In this document: piece by piece, positions 1 through 9,276 of the stretch
Numbering within the stretch: position 1 is the first letter of the stretch
How the letters are laid out: each line of letters begins with the position of its first letter
Origin: Clostridia bacterium
Lineage (GTDB): Bacteria > Bacillota > Clostridia > Christensenellales > Borkfalkiaceae
Reading direction: 5' to 3'
Length of the DNA stretch: 35,417 nucleotides
Assembly: GCA_017467265.1 (NCBI GenBank)
Contig: JAFTSO010000036.1
Location: 1-35,417, forward strand
Made by a program: the position numbers and the translations under genes
Notes under the pieces: generated by a model
Database searches by the model: none
Told to the model about the DNA's origin: nothing
What the model saw: the letters and a program-made list of their open reading frames with translations, nothing else

Positions 1-291
1 CTTGACGGTGGCGTTGATACGCTTGTAATGATTATACACGGCTACGGACAGAACGCGTTTTGCCTTATCCTGCCCGACGATATACTTGTCGAGTTCCGCT
101 TTGATCTCGGCAGGTTTTTTTAAGGGGACTTCTTCGGTGGGTTTGTCGTCCGTTTCCCACTCGTCCACCATCGATTTGCAAATGTCTATGCACTCGTCGC
201 AGATACACGCGCCGTCGGGGCCCGTGATCAAACGACGGGTCTCTTCTTTGGGTTTTCCGCAAAAAGAACAATGCTGATTTTTATTCGCCAT
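1..291 (-). CDS. clpX: ClpX, ATPase subunit of ClpXP protease (N-terminal part only)
   Basis: Only the first 97 residues are in the window; the gene runs off the left edge. ClpX is the AAA+ unfoldase that recognises substrates and feeds them into the ClpP chamber in the cytoplasm. The visible part holds the zinc-binding domain, with cysteines at 8, 11, 31 and 34 in a CxxC...CxxC pattern, followed by the start of the AAA+ module ([12 protein letters not shown], then VAVYNHYKR), which is typical of ClpX. The ATG at 291 has a GGAG site 9 nt upstream. The gene lies 39 bp downstream of clpP in the same direction, the usual tig-clpP-clpX arrangement, so co-transcription is likely. Walker motifs lie outside the window. 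Confidence 0.96.
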   Translation of the reverse strand, partial: MANKNQHCSFCGKPKEETRRLITGPDGACICDECIDICKSMVDEWETDDKPTEEVPLKKPAEIKAELDKYIVGQDKAKRVLSVAVYNHYKRINATVK

Positions 292-330
292 ACAATACTG
301 CTCCAAAAAAATTTCGTCGCAAACGGAGTG

Positions 331-921
331 TTATCTTCTCACGAACACGCGGTCGATCAACCCGTAGCGCATCGCTTCGTCCGCAGACATATAGTTGTCA
401 CGGTCGGTATCTCTCTCGATCGTCGCGATGTCCTTGCCCGTGTTTTCAGACAGGATACGGTTGAGCTTTGCTTTCGTGCGCAAAATATGCTCCGCCTGAA
501 TTTTGATATCGCTCGCCTGACCTTGTGCGCCGCCGAGAGGCTGATGGATCATAATCTCGGAGTTGGGCAGGGCGTAGCGCTTGCCGCGCGCACCGCTCGA
601 AAGTAGGAACGCGCCCATCGACGCCGCCAGACCGATACAGATCGTCGAAACGTCGCATTTGATATAGTTCATCGTGTCGTAAATCGCCATCCCTGCGGAT
701 ACAGAGCCGCCGGGGGAGTTGATGTACAGGCTGATGTCTTTCGTGGAATCTTTGCCTTCCAAATAGATGAGCTGCGCCACCACCGTGTTTGCGAGCGCGT
801 CGTTAATTTCGCCGCTCAAAAAGATGATACGGTCGTCCAGCAAACGGGAGTACAGGTCGTACGTGCGTTCGCCAGAGGAAGTGCGTTCTACTACGTAGGG
901 GATCAAAACGTTTTTTTCCAT
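331..921 (-). CDS. clpP: ClpP, proteolytic subunit of the Clp protease
   Basis: This 196-residue protein has normal length for ClpP, the serine peptidase that forms a double heptameric barrel and degrades proteins unfolded by ClpX or ClpC. The catalytic triad is visible by alignment with known ClpPs: Ser101 in GLAASMGAF, His126 in MIHQPLGG and Asp175 in DTDRDNYM. The handle helix and the [12 protein letters not shown] oxyanion region (residues 66-77) are intact. It lies between tig and clpX, all on the minus strand, 101 bp after tig and 39 bp before clpX. A perfect 9-bp hairpin lies between tig and clpP, so the two may be uncoupled by RNA processing or partial attenuation. The start at 921 is the only sensible methionine. 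Confidence 0.98.
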   Translation of the reverse strand: MEKNVLIPYVVERTSSGERTYDLYSRLLDDRIIFLSGEINDALANTVVAQLIYLEGKDSTKDISLYINSPGGSVSAGMAIYDTMNYIKCDVSTICIGLAASMGAFLLSSGARGKRYALPNSEIMIHQPLGGAQGQASDIKIQAEHILRTKAKLNRILSENTGKDIATIERDTDRDNYMSADEAMRYGLIDRVFVRR

Positions 922-954
922 AAGTTGATTCGTTTATCCTTTTTTAATGTATTT

Positions 955-984
955 GGGCGACCTATGCTATACGTAAGGTCGCCC
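955..984 (-). other. Hairpin between tig and clpP
   Basis: A perfect 9-bp inverted repeat (GGGCGACCT at 955-963 and its complement at 976-984) with a 12-nt loop sits in the tig-clpP gap. On the minus strand no T-run follows, so it is more likely an mRNA processing or stabilising hairpin than a full terminator. On the plus strand only a weak T-rich stretch follows. Confidence 0.6.
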
Positions 985-1022
985 CGAAATTTTGCTGTTT
1001 TTAATTGAAAGGGACGGGGACG

Positions 1023-2321
1023 TTATGCTTCCACGTACATTTCGTTGTTAGCCTTCAACATATCGAAGAGCTTGGTAATGATGATGTCGTTGCGGATATA
1101 ATCGAACTGACGGGGATCCATATTCTTTTTGTATTCTTCCGCCGTCTTGTTCACGGATGCTGCCTGTTCAGCAACTTTCGCGTCCACTTCTTCTTCCGTC
1201 GCCTCGATCTTTTCGTCTTTGATAAGCTGGGAGATGATCAGCTGGCTCTTAACGTTCTTTTCTGCCTGTTCAGCGTAGTTCTTTCTGAAATCTGCGTTCG
1301 TGATCTTCAAGAAATCAAGATAGTCCTGCAATTTCAAGCCTTGATACATCAGCTGATATTCGAATTTCTGTACCAAACCGTCGATTTCTCTTTCGATCAT
1401 CGCTTGGGGAATTTCTACTTCTGCATTTGCAGCGATCGCATCCAAAATGCTGTTTTCCGTCTGGTCGTTCGCTCTACGGTCAGCCTGCTGCTGCAAACGT
1501 TCTCTCGTCTTTGCTTTGTATGCCTCGATCGTTTCGCTACCCGTTGCTTCTTTGATAAATTCGTCCGTCACTTCGGGGAGCTCTTTGCCCTGAATTTTGT
1601 TCAAGGTGACAGCAAATACAGCAGGTTTGCCTTTGAGTGCTTCCGCCTGATAGTTTTCGGGGAAGGTAACGTTGACGTCTTTCTTGTCGCCGACGTTCAT
1701 ACCCACTACCTGATCTTCAAAACCAGGGATGAATTGACCGCTACCGAGGGTAAGGTCAAAGCCTTCCGCTTCGCCGCCGTCAAACTTCACGCCGTCCACC
1801 GTACCAACGAAGTCGATGTTGACGATATCGCCGTTCTGCGCCGCTCTGTCCGTGACTTCCACTTTGCGAGCGTTGCGATCCTGCACACGAGCGATCTCCG
1901 CGTCCACTTCTTCGTCCTTAACAGTATATTCAAATTTCTGGATTTTCATACCCTTGTAGTTGGAAATTTTTACTTCGGGTTTTACGGGAGCGATCGCAAC
2001 GAGCGTCACGCCTTCGTCGTCGAGCTTTTCCACCGTCACGTCGGGATCGCCGACGATGGTGTATTTATCAGCCGTTTTTGCAACGACGGTGGGGTAGCTT
2101 TCCGCGAACATCGTGTTAAGCGCTTCGTCGTAGAATACGCCTTTGCCGTAAACGTTTTCGATTACGTTCTTGGGTGCTTTGCCCTTGCGGAAACCGTTGA
2201 TAGCAAATCTTGCTCTCGTTTTGAGATAAGCCTTTTGCTGTGCCGCTTTCCATTCTTCTGCGTCAAACTTGATGGTAAATTTTACCGTGCTTTTTTCTGC
2301 CGCTTTGCTAGTGTACTTCAT
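1023..2321 (-). CDS. tig: Trigger factor, ribosome-associated chaperone/PPIase
   Basis: This 432-residue protein has the usual three-domain trigger factor layout. The N-terminal ribosome-binding domain carries the signature GFRKGKAP at residues 43-50, which docks near ribosomal protein L23. An FKBP-type peptidyl-prolyl isomerase domain follows at roughly 155-240 (NGDIVNIDFVG, FDLTLGSGQFIPGFE). The rest is the helical C-terminal chaperone domain. It binds nascent chains at the tunnel exit. The start at 2321 is supported by AGGAG about 11 nt upstream. It is the first gene of the tig-clpP-clpX cluster and is divergent from rqcH. The codon use fits a highly expressed core gene. Confidence 0.98.
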   Translation of the reverse strand: MKYTSKAAEKSTVKFTIKFDAEEWKAAQQKAYLKTRARFAINGFRKGKAPKNVIENVYGKGVFYDEALNTMFAESYPTVVAKTADKYTIVGDPDVTVEKLDDEGVTLVAIAPVKPEVKISNYKGMKIQKFEYTVKDEEVDAEIARVQDRNARKVEVTDRAAQNGDIVNIDFVGTVDGVKFDGGEAEGFDLTLGSGQFIPGFEDQVVGMNVGDKKDVNVTFPENYQAEALKGKPAVFAVTLNKIQGKELPEVTDEFIKEATGSETIEAYKAKTRERLQQQADRRANDQTENSILDAIAANAEVEIPQAMIEREIDGLVQKFEYQLMYQGLKLQDYLDFLKITNADFRKNYAEQAEKNVKSQLIISQLIKDEKIEATEEEVDAKVAEQAASVNKTAEEYKKNMDPRQFDYIRNDIIITKLFDMLKANNEMYVEA

Positions 2322-2480
2322 AATTGAAAATTCTCCTGCATCGATTGATGTTTTTATTTTTTGCGTTTTGCGGAGCGGAGTTTTTGCGCGCGATTTTGCC
2401 GCGTTCTTCGCACCGACATATATTTTAGCACATTTAAAAAAGAAAATAAAGCGTTTTTTGCGTATTTTCCGCCGTTTTTA

Positions 2481-2509
2481 TTTACAATTTCATTTTTTTG
2501 GGGTATAAT
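2481..2509 (+). promoter_or_regulatory. rqcH promoter
   Basis: TTTACA at 2481-2486 and TATAAT at 2504-2509 are separated by 17 bp, a near-consensus sigma-A promoter pointing at rqcH. Transcription would start about 55 nt before the ATG. Confidence 0.8.
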
Positions 2510-2571
2510 TATAGGCGTTGGGGCGCGTTTTTGCGCCGCGTTTACAAAAAACGACAAAGGAGTGCCGCCGT

Positions 2572-4296
2572 ATGCCGCAGGACGCTTTTCATATCCGCCG
2601 TTTAGCCGGCGAACTCAACGCCTTTTTGGTGGGCGGTAAAATTAACCGCATTTCGCAGGTCAACAAGGACGAGTTGACCTTTATTATATACACTGGAAAA
2701 GCCACCGTTAAACTCATTTTGAGCGCAAATGCGTCCAATGCGCGCGTTTGTTTGTCCTTGACGGAAAAAGAACCTGCGCCGATCGCGCCGAATTTTTGTA
2801 TGCTGCTTAGAAAGCATCTGCAAAACGCCGAAATTTTGGCGGTGCGGCAGCACGAATTTGAACGCATTATCGAGATCGATCTGCATTGTACCACCGATTT
2901 TTCCGAGAGTACGCGCACGCTGCATTGTGAGCTGATGGGCAAGTATTCGAATATCGTTTTGTCGGAGAACGGCGTGATTTTGGGCGCGCTCAAAACGACG
3001 GCGCTGGAAGACAATTCCCACCGCGTTTTGCTCGCCGGGGCGAGATATTTGTATCCTGCTCCGCAGGACAAAATTTCCGTTTTGGACGGGGACGGGTTGC
3101 GTTCACGGCTGGAAAACTGGGTTTCGCTGCGCGGTGTTGCGCTCGATCGGGAGAGCTTAGCGGCGTTTTTGTTCGAGAACGTTGCAGGGCTTGCGTTGCC
3201 TACGGCGCGCGAGATTGTTAGGCGCGCGGAAGAAGAAAACGGCGGAATTGAAAACTGCCTTTGCTCGGCGGCGAAAACGCCGCTTTGGACGTTTTTGGGT
3301 GATTTTTGCCTGCACGAGCCGTGCGTGGCGTGTTTGCAAATGCAAGGGGGTGTGGCAAAGGACTTTTTCGCGTTCCCCGTGGACGGGGGTGTGCCGATGC
3401 CCTCGCTTTGCAAGGCGGAGGACGAGTTTTTTACGGGACGCGAAAGCGCGAAAGGCTTTGCCGATAAAAAGCGTAAGTTGGAAAACGCCGCGAAGGGCTT
3501 GAAAAAGAAACAAACCAAGCGTTTGCAGGATATTTTGGAGCGATTGAAGGAATCGGACAAAGCAGACGAATATCGTATCAAGGGCGAGCTGCTGACCGCG
3601 AATTTATACCGCATAGAACGGGGTGCGTCGCGTGTGGAGTTGGACAACTGGTATGCGGACGACGGGGGCGTGATCGCGATCACGCTGGATACCACCCTTT
3701 CGCCGTCCAAAAACGCGCAACGGTATTTTAAGCTGTACAACAAGCACAAGCGCGCCCGTGAAGTGCTTACCCCGATGCTGGAAGAGGAAAAACGGGAGAT
3801 TGCGTACGTCGATAGCGTACTGTCCGCAATCGCGGCGAGCGAAACGGCGGACGATCTCAAAGAGATCGAAACGGAGTTGATCGGGCTTGGGTTATTGCGT
3901 GCGCCTATGCAACGGGTGGGCGCAAAGAAAAAGGAAATGGAAATCCCTTTCCGTGAATATGAGCACGACGGTGTGAAAATATACGTCGGGCGGAACAATC
4001 TGCAAAACGATAGATTGCTGCGTTTGGCGAGCGCCGACGACATTTGGCTGCACGCGCAAAAATACCACTCCGCACACGTGATTATTGCCGTAGGTGGAGG
4101 GACGGTACGCGATGAAACGTTGTTATACGCCGCAGAGATCTGCGCGTATTACTCGGACGGACGGGAGAGCGACAAGATACCCGTCGATTATTGCAAGAGA
4201 AAATTCGTGAAAAAGCCGAACAAAAGTAAGGCAGGATTTGTGATTTATACCGACTACAAAACGGTGCTGGTCAAGCCGAATAAACACAGAGAATAA
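2572..4296 (+). CDS. rqcH: RqcH/NFACT family protein (ribosome quality control, alanine tailing)
   Basis: The 574-residue protein matches the RqcH (YloA/FbpA) family. These bind 50S subunits carrying stalled peptidyl-tRNA and direct C-terminal alanine tailing, which marks the peptide for ClpXP-type proteases. The NFACT-N domain is at about 1-210 (MPQDAFHIRRLAGEL, FCMLLRKHLQ). A lysine-rich coiled-coil M domain lies near 290-440. The NFACT-R domain lies near 460-570 (VGRNNLQNDRLLRLAS, DDIWLHAQKYHSAHVII, KSKAGFVIYTDYKTVLVKP). The position of the DR tRNA-binding pair of Bacillus RqcH reads Glu97-Arg98 here. I chose the ATG at 2572 because AAAGGAG lies 9 nt upstream; an in-frame TTG at 2518 lacks a site. 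The frame stays open past the stop into the HEPN remnant. Confidence 0.95.
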   Translation: MPQDAFHIRRLAGELNAFLVGGKINRISQVNKDELTFIIYTGKATVKLILSANASNARVCLSLTEKEPAPIAPNFCMLLRKHLQNAEILAVRQHEFERIIEIDLHCTTDFSESTRTLHCELMGKYSNIVLSENGVILGALKTTALEDNSHRVLLAGARYLYPAPQDKISVLDGDGLRSRLENWVSLRGVALDRESLAAFLFENVAGLALPTAREIVRRAEEENGGIENCLCSAAKTPLWTFLGDFCLHEPCVACLQMQGGVAKDFFAFPVDGGVPMPSLCKAEDEFFTGRESAKGFADKKRKLENAAKGLKKKQTKRLQDILERLKESDKADEYRIKGELLTANLYRIERGASRVELDNWYADDGGVIAITLDTTLSPSKNAQRYFKLYNKHKRAREVLTPMLEEEKREIAYVDSVLSAIAASETADDLKEIETELIGLGLLRAPMQRVGAKKKEMEIPFREYEHDGVKIYVGRNNLQNDRLLRLASADDIWLHAQKYHSAHVIIAVGGGTVRDETLLYAAEICAYYSDGRESDKIPVDYCKRKFVKKPNKSKAGFVIYTDYKTVLVKPNKHRE

Positions 4297-4348
4297 AACA
4301 ACGCTCCCGATTTCCGTTGTGTTCTTAACGGAGAATTTGGGGCGGTAT

Positions 4349-4380
4349 GTACACGGAAGGCGTTTTGCCTTCCGTGTACT
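4349..4380 (+). terminator. Hairpin downstream of rqcH
   Basis: TACACGGAAGGC at 4350-4361 pairs with its complement just downstream around a short GTTTT-type loop, followed by CTGCTTTTTTA. It is a plausible rho-independent terminator for rqcH lying inside the inverted-repeat element. Confidence 0.6.
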
Positions 4381-4398
4381 GCTTTTTTATGGAAACTT

Positions 4399-4668
4399 TT
4401 AATTGACAAGGATAAAGTTACAAAAAATCACGGTATTAAACAAGAAAACATACATAAGCTCTTTTATCCTTTGGGTTACGAAGATAGTGATTTCGATGTT
4501 TCTTTTTTATCGCAGTTAGATAGTTTTGGCGTACAAAGAGGGAAAATCGTACACAGCTCTGCAAAAAAAGCAGTAACGGCATTAGACCAAAAAACAGTTC
4601 TTGACATGGTTGACGATATTACAAAAGCATTAGAGGACTTTGAAACGGTCATATTAAGCAAAATATAA
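4399..4668 (+). pseudogene. 5'-truncated HEPN-domain ORF (RiboL-PSP-HEPN-like)
   Basis: The frame encodes about 90 residues resembling the C-terminal half of HEPN proteins of the RiboL-PSP type: NHGIKQENIHKLFYPLG, then FLSQLDSFGVQRGKIVHSS. The segment RGKIVH fits the R-x4-H motif that forms the RNase centre of HEPN toxins and defence nucleases. No ATG or ribosome binding site precedes it; the best candidate start is a TTG at 4471 that would cut the domain. The frame is open back to the rqcH stop codon, but the upstream part (4300-4395) is hairpin sequence, not protein-like. Codon use (TTA, AGA, AGT, ATA) is clearly more AT-rich than in neighbouring genes, pointing to transfer. I read it as a remnant. 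The family call is from motif memory only. Confidence 0.55.
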
Positions 4669-4673
4669 GTAAA

Positions 4674-4709
4674 TCCCCTGCAAATTCGTTTGAATTTGCA
4701 GGGGATTTC
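4674..4709 (-). terminator. Hairpin at the end of the HEPN remnant
   Basis: CCCCTGCAAATTC at 4676-4688 and its complement at 4692-4705 form a long hairpin with a very short loop. It is flanked by AAAT on the left and ATTT on the right, so it could terminate transcription from either side, although neither T-run is long. Confidence 0.5.
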
Positions 4710-4785
4710 TCGTCCTACTCGGTTAGTGTGATTTCTTCGTTAAGAACATCACGCTTTGTCGGGAGCGTTTTTATATTAGCAAAGA

Positions 4786-6051
4786 TTATTGATGTACGTT
4801 GAGCATTTTGCCGCCTTGCAGGCGCGATTCTTCGGCGCGGATACCCATCAAATGACTCTCTACGGACGCTTCCAAAGACGTTGCCGCCGTGGCGTCGCCC
4901 GACAGAATTTCGTACAGCGCGTTGACGATACCGTTGTCGCCGCCGCCGTGTCCGTACCCTTTTTCCATCAGGTCGGCAATCGGCATAATTTCACGGTCTT
5001 TTCCGTATTGATGGAGCACGATCGAGCCTGCGTCTTCGTCCAAGACCATATCGCCCAGCGTGCCGTGGAAATGGATACGTCTGCCGCCCGTCGCGGTGAA
5101 CGCCGTCATGGTCAGCACCGCTTTGACGCCGTTTTCAAAGACCAGCTCCGTGATCTGATGATCGACCACGTCGTTGTCCGAATAATAGACACATCTGCCG
5201 TAATCGCCGTCGCGCAGCGCCGCCAACAGCTTTTCTTCGGTGATCGGCGCGTTGACGACTACGTTATACGGCCAGCAATCTTCGGGACAGCCGCCTTTTT
5301 TCCAGTTGGTCAGATATTGCGTTTTCGCGCTGTACGGGCAGCTGTCCTGATGAGGGCAGTCCAAACAACGCTTTGCCGCGCCCTCGGGCGCGTTTTCGCT
5401 CTTAAAATACGCCAGATCCCCCACGGACGACACCGTTTTACACTTCGATTTCGCATAGAATTGCAGAAGATCGAGATCGTGACAGCACTTCGCCAAAATC
5501 ATCGGTGCGGCGACCTTGCGGTTGCGCCAGTTGCCGCGGACGTAGCTGTGCGCCTGATGGGACGCGCTCACGCGTTCGAGCGCGCTGATCAATACGAGCT
5601 GACCGATTTTGCCTTGATCGAGTAGCTCCGCCATCTTCATAAACGCAGGAGCGTACCGCAAAACGTGGCAAACGAGCGCTTTCGTGCCTGCCTTTTTCTG
5701 CGCGTCGAGCAGCTGCAAGCACTCGTCCTCGTGTTCGGTCAGCGGCTTTTCCACCATCAGGTCGTAGCCGAGCGCAAAACCTTGGAGCGCGTGGCGCACG
5801 TGTTCGGTGTCGGGCGTGGCGATCAGCAAGAGATCGGCGCGCTTTTCACGCAAAAATTCTTCGTCGTCTAAAAAACAGTTTTCCTTGGGCACGTCGAACG
5901 CTTGGCTGAACATTTCAATGCGTTCGGGTTTGAGATCGCAGAGCGAAACAATCTTAAAACGGTCTTTCGCCTTGTGGATGAGCCAGCCGTACGCATCTGC
6001 GCCTCTGCCGCCCAAGCCGAGAATTGCAACGGTAAAAATTTTCTTTTCCAT
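4786..6051 (-). CDS. Gfo/Idh/MocA family NAD(P)-dependent oxidoreductase
   Basis: The protein has 421 residues. The N-terminal Rossmann fold has the dinucleotide motif AILGLGGRG (residues 9-17). The family signature EKPLTEHED follows near residue 100, with its lysine in the catalytic position. The C-terminal substrate domain contains a cysteine cluster, CLDCPHQDSCPYS, seen in many clostridial members and possibly metal binding. Such enzymes oxidise or isomerise sugars, inositols or glycosides; the substrate cannot be read from sequence. AAGGGG lies 6 nt before the ATG. It is 98 bp downstream of an AraC-type regulator on the same strand, and the gap holds a promoter overlapped by tandem direct repeats, suggesting ligand-dependent activation. 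Confidence 0.9.
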   Translation of the reverse strand: MEKKIFTVAILGLGGRGADAYGWLIHKAKDRFKIVSLCDLKPERIEMFSQAFDVPKENCFLDDEEFLREKRADLLLIATPDTEHVRHALQGFALGYDLMVEKPLTEHEDECLQLLDAQKKAGTKALVCHVLRYAPAFMKMAELLDQGKIGQLVLISALERVSASHQAHSYVRGNWRNRKVAAPMILAKCCHDLDLLQFYAKSKCKTVSSVGDLAYFKSENAPEGAAKRCLDCPHQDSCPYSAKTQYLTNWKKGGCPEDCWPYNVVVNAPITEEKLLAALRDGDYGRCVYYSDNDVVDHQITELVFENGVKAVLTMTAFTATGGRRIHFHGTLGDMVLDEDAGSIVLHQYGKDREIMPIADLMEKGYGHGGGDNGIVNALYEILSGDATAATSLEASVESHLMGIRAEESRLQGGKMLNVHQ

Positions 6052-6092
6052 AATCTTTCCCCTTGAAAGAATGTATTTTGTGCCATTATTCT

Positions 6093-6145
6093 ATCGTACG
6101 TGCTTTTGGTTGTCTTGTCAAAAAGGGTGATTAATATGTCAAAAA
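6093..6145 (-). promoter_or_regulatory. Oxidoreductase promoter with tandem AraC-type sites
   Basis: On the minus strand TTGACA (6121-6116) and TACGAT (6098-6093) are spaced 17 bp. The nonamer TTTTTGACA occurs twice as a direct repeat (6145-6137 and 6124-6116), 21 bp apart, so on the same face of the helix. The proximal copy covers the -35 box. This is the usual layout for AraC-family activators at class II promoters; the regulator gene is immediately upstream. Confidence 0.6.
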
Positions 6146-6149
6146 TTGA

Positions 6150-6932
6150 TTATTTTGAACGCCGGCGGGGCGGCTTACCAAATTCTTTTTTATAGGCGCG
6201 GTAAAAGGTGTTGGGGCTGTCAAAGCCGCAGGCAAGCGCCGCGGAGAGTACGGGCAGATCAGGATCGTTGGAGAGCAACGCCTCGGTGCGGCGTGCACGC
6301 AGACGGTTGACGTACGACGCCCACGTTTCGGGGAGATACTTGTGCAAAATGCGCGAAAGGTGTTCGTGCGAATAGCCAAATTCCTTGGCGATTGCCGTCA
6401 AAGAAAGGTCTTGATTTAGATGCCGTTCGGCATACCGCAAAATGGAACAAACGAGCGAATTTTTGCGTTCCGTTTTATATGAAACGAAAGGCGTGCTTTC
6501 TGCAATTTCACTCAGAATTAGCTGCACCGCGCCCCCAAAGGTGGCGTACCGTGCCTCGTTGTTGGCGTATTTACGCGAGCAACGCTCGTACAATTCGTGC
6601 AGCAGGGTAAAGTTTTCAAAGCGGAAAAACGTGGGTGGTTTTTTGCCCCCAAAAAAGGAAAAGGACGGCGCAAAAAACTCCGCGCTGAACACCAGACAAA
6701 ACGCCTTACCCTCTTTTAGGGGTGGGAGCTGGTGTACGGAAAATCCGTCGCAAAAACACCCGTCGCCGCGCCGCAAAATACGCCGCTGTCCATCGACGAT
6801 GATCTCCTGTTCCCCCTCTTCGACAAAGTGGAATTCCACCGCACCGTGGAAATGTGGCGTGGTTTCATAATCGCCGCGCTCGGCAAAATAAAACCGTTTC
6901 AGATCTTCCGCTTCGCACTCGTAAAAGCTCAT
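6150..6932 (-). CDS. AraC family transcriptional regulator with N-terminal cupin
   Basis: The 260-residue protein starts with a cupin-like ligand-binding half (HFHGAVEFHFVEEGEQEIIVDGQ, given here as HFHGAVEF then EGEQEIIVDG, residues 27-50). It ends with a double helix-turn-helix of the AraC/XylS type (LTAIAKEFGYSHEHLSRILH and LACGFDSPNTFYRAYKKEFG, about 180-255). It probably senses a sugar-like metabolite and controls the oxidoreductase gene just downstream, whose promoter carries two phased direct repeats. Its own promoter is strong. GGGGG lies 5 nt before the ATG at 6932. The effector is unknown. Confidence 0.92.
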   Translation of the reverse strand: MSFYECEAEDLKRFYFAERGDYETTPHFHGAVEFHFVEEGEQEIIVDGQRRILRRGDGCFCDGFSVHQLPPLKEGKAFCLVFSAEFFAPSFSFFGGKKPPTFFRFENFTLLHELYERCSRKYANNEARYATFGGAVQLILSEIAESTPFVSYKTERKNSLVCSILRYAERHLNQDLSLTAIAKEFGYSHEHLSRILHKYLPETWASYVNRLRARRTEALLSNDPDLPVLSAALACGFDSPNTFYRAYKKEFGKPPRRRSK

Positions 6933-6959
6933 AGCGTCCCCCTTTCTCTCTTTTTATCC

Positions 6960-6988
6960 ACTATACCATAAAAAAAGCGAAATGTCAA
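6960..6988 (-). promoter_or_regulatory. Promoter of the AraC-type regulator
   Basis: TTGACA (6988-6983) and TATAGT (6965-6960) on the minus strand with a 17-bp spacer, about 28 nt before the start codon. Confidence 0.8.
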
Positions 6989-7200
6989 TATTTGACGTGA
7001 AATTTTTATTCTGCCGCCGCGCCTTTTTGTTGCGCGCAAAAACGCAACGGGCAAAACCGCCCCGTGACGGCGCGAAAAACGTCGGGTTGTATTCTCCCTC
7101 GACGGAGGCGTGAATGCGCCGCAACGGGCGAAAAGAACGCCCAAAACGGGCAAAGCAAAAATAATTGTCAAAAGGCGAAAAAACTTTTGTTCAAACGCTG
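6989..7200. other. Gene-free region upstream of gyrB
   Basis: No gene is visible here. The stretch contains several short GC-rich inverted repeats, such as GTTGCG with CGCAAC near 7028-7049 and GGGCG with CGCCC near 7125-7145. The latter is followed by AAAA, not T. These could be leader or topology-related structures, but I see no known riboswitch. Confidence 0.3.
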
Positions 7201-7221
7201 TACTTTTGCGAAAAAATATGT

Positions 7222-7235
7222 TATAATGAAAGGGC
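7222..7235 (+). promoter_or_regulatory. gyrBA promoter (extended -10)
   Basis: The sequence TGTTATAAT upstream of gyrB fits the TGn-TATAAT extended -10 class. There is no good -35 box at 17 bp. Such a promoter suits supercoiling-sensitive gyrase control, but that is inference. Confidence 0.6.
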
Positions 7236-7263
7236 AAGACGGTATTTTTCCCTTTTTGCATAG

Positions 7264-9222
<1,959 letters not shown>

Positions 9223-9276
9223 GGACAGGGGCTCTCATAAACCCTCGATAGAAATATAGAAAAAGGAAAAAGAATC

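Larger units (their letters stand above)
4301..4768. mobile_element. 468-bp element with imperfect terminal inverted repeats
   Basis: The left end begins ACGCTCCCGA (4301-4310) and continues to GTTCTTAACG (4321-4330) plus GAGAA. The right end, read on the opposite strand from 4768, begins with the same ten bases. It then shows GTTCTTAACG (4747-4738) and AAGAA, with a poorly conserved 10-11 nt segment between. The ends thus match over roughly 35 bp with a variable middle. Inside are two strong hairpins and an AT-rich HEPN-like ORF. The left end starts 4 bp after the rqcH stop and the right end stops 17 bp before the oxidoreductase stop. I see no target-site duplication and no transposase, so this could be a MITE-like or decayed mobile element. 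The GC-rich outer arms could also serve as terminator pieces. Confidence 0.5.

Noticed and set aside
1005-2327. Long open frame antisense to tig
   Set aside because: It is the complement of trigger factor, with Phe/Val-rich nonsense translation.
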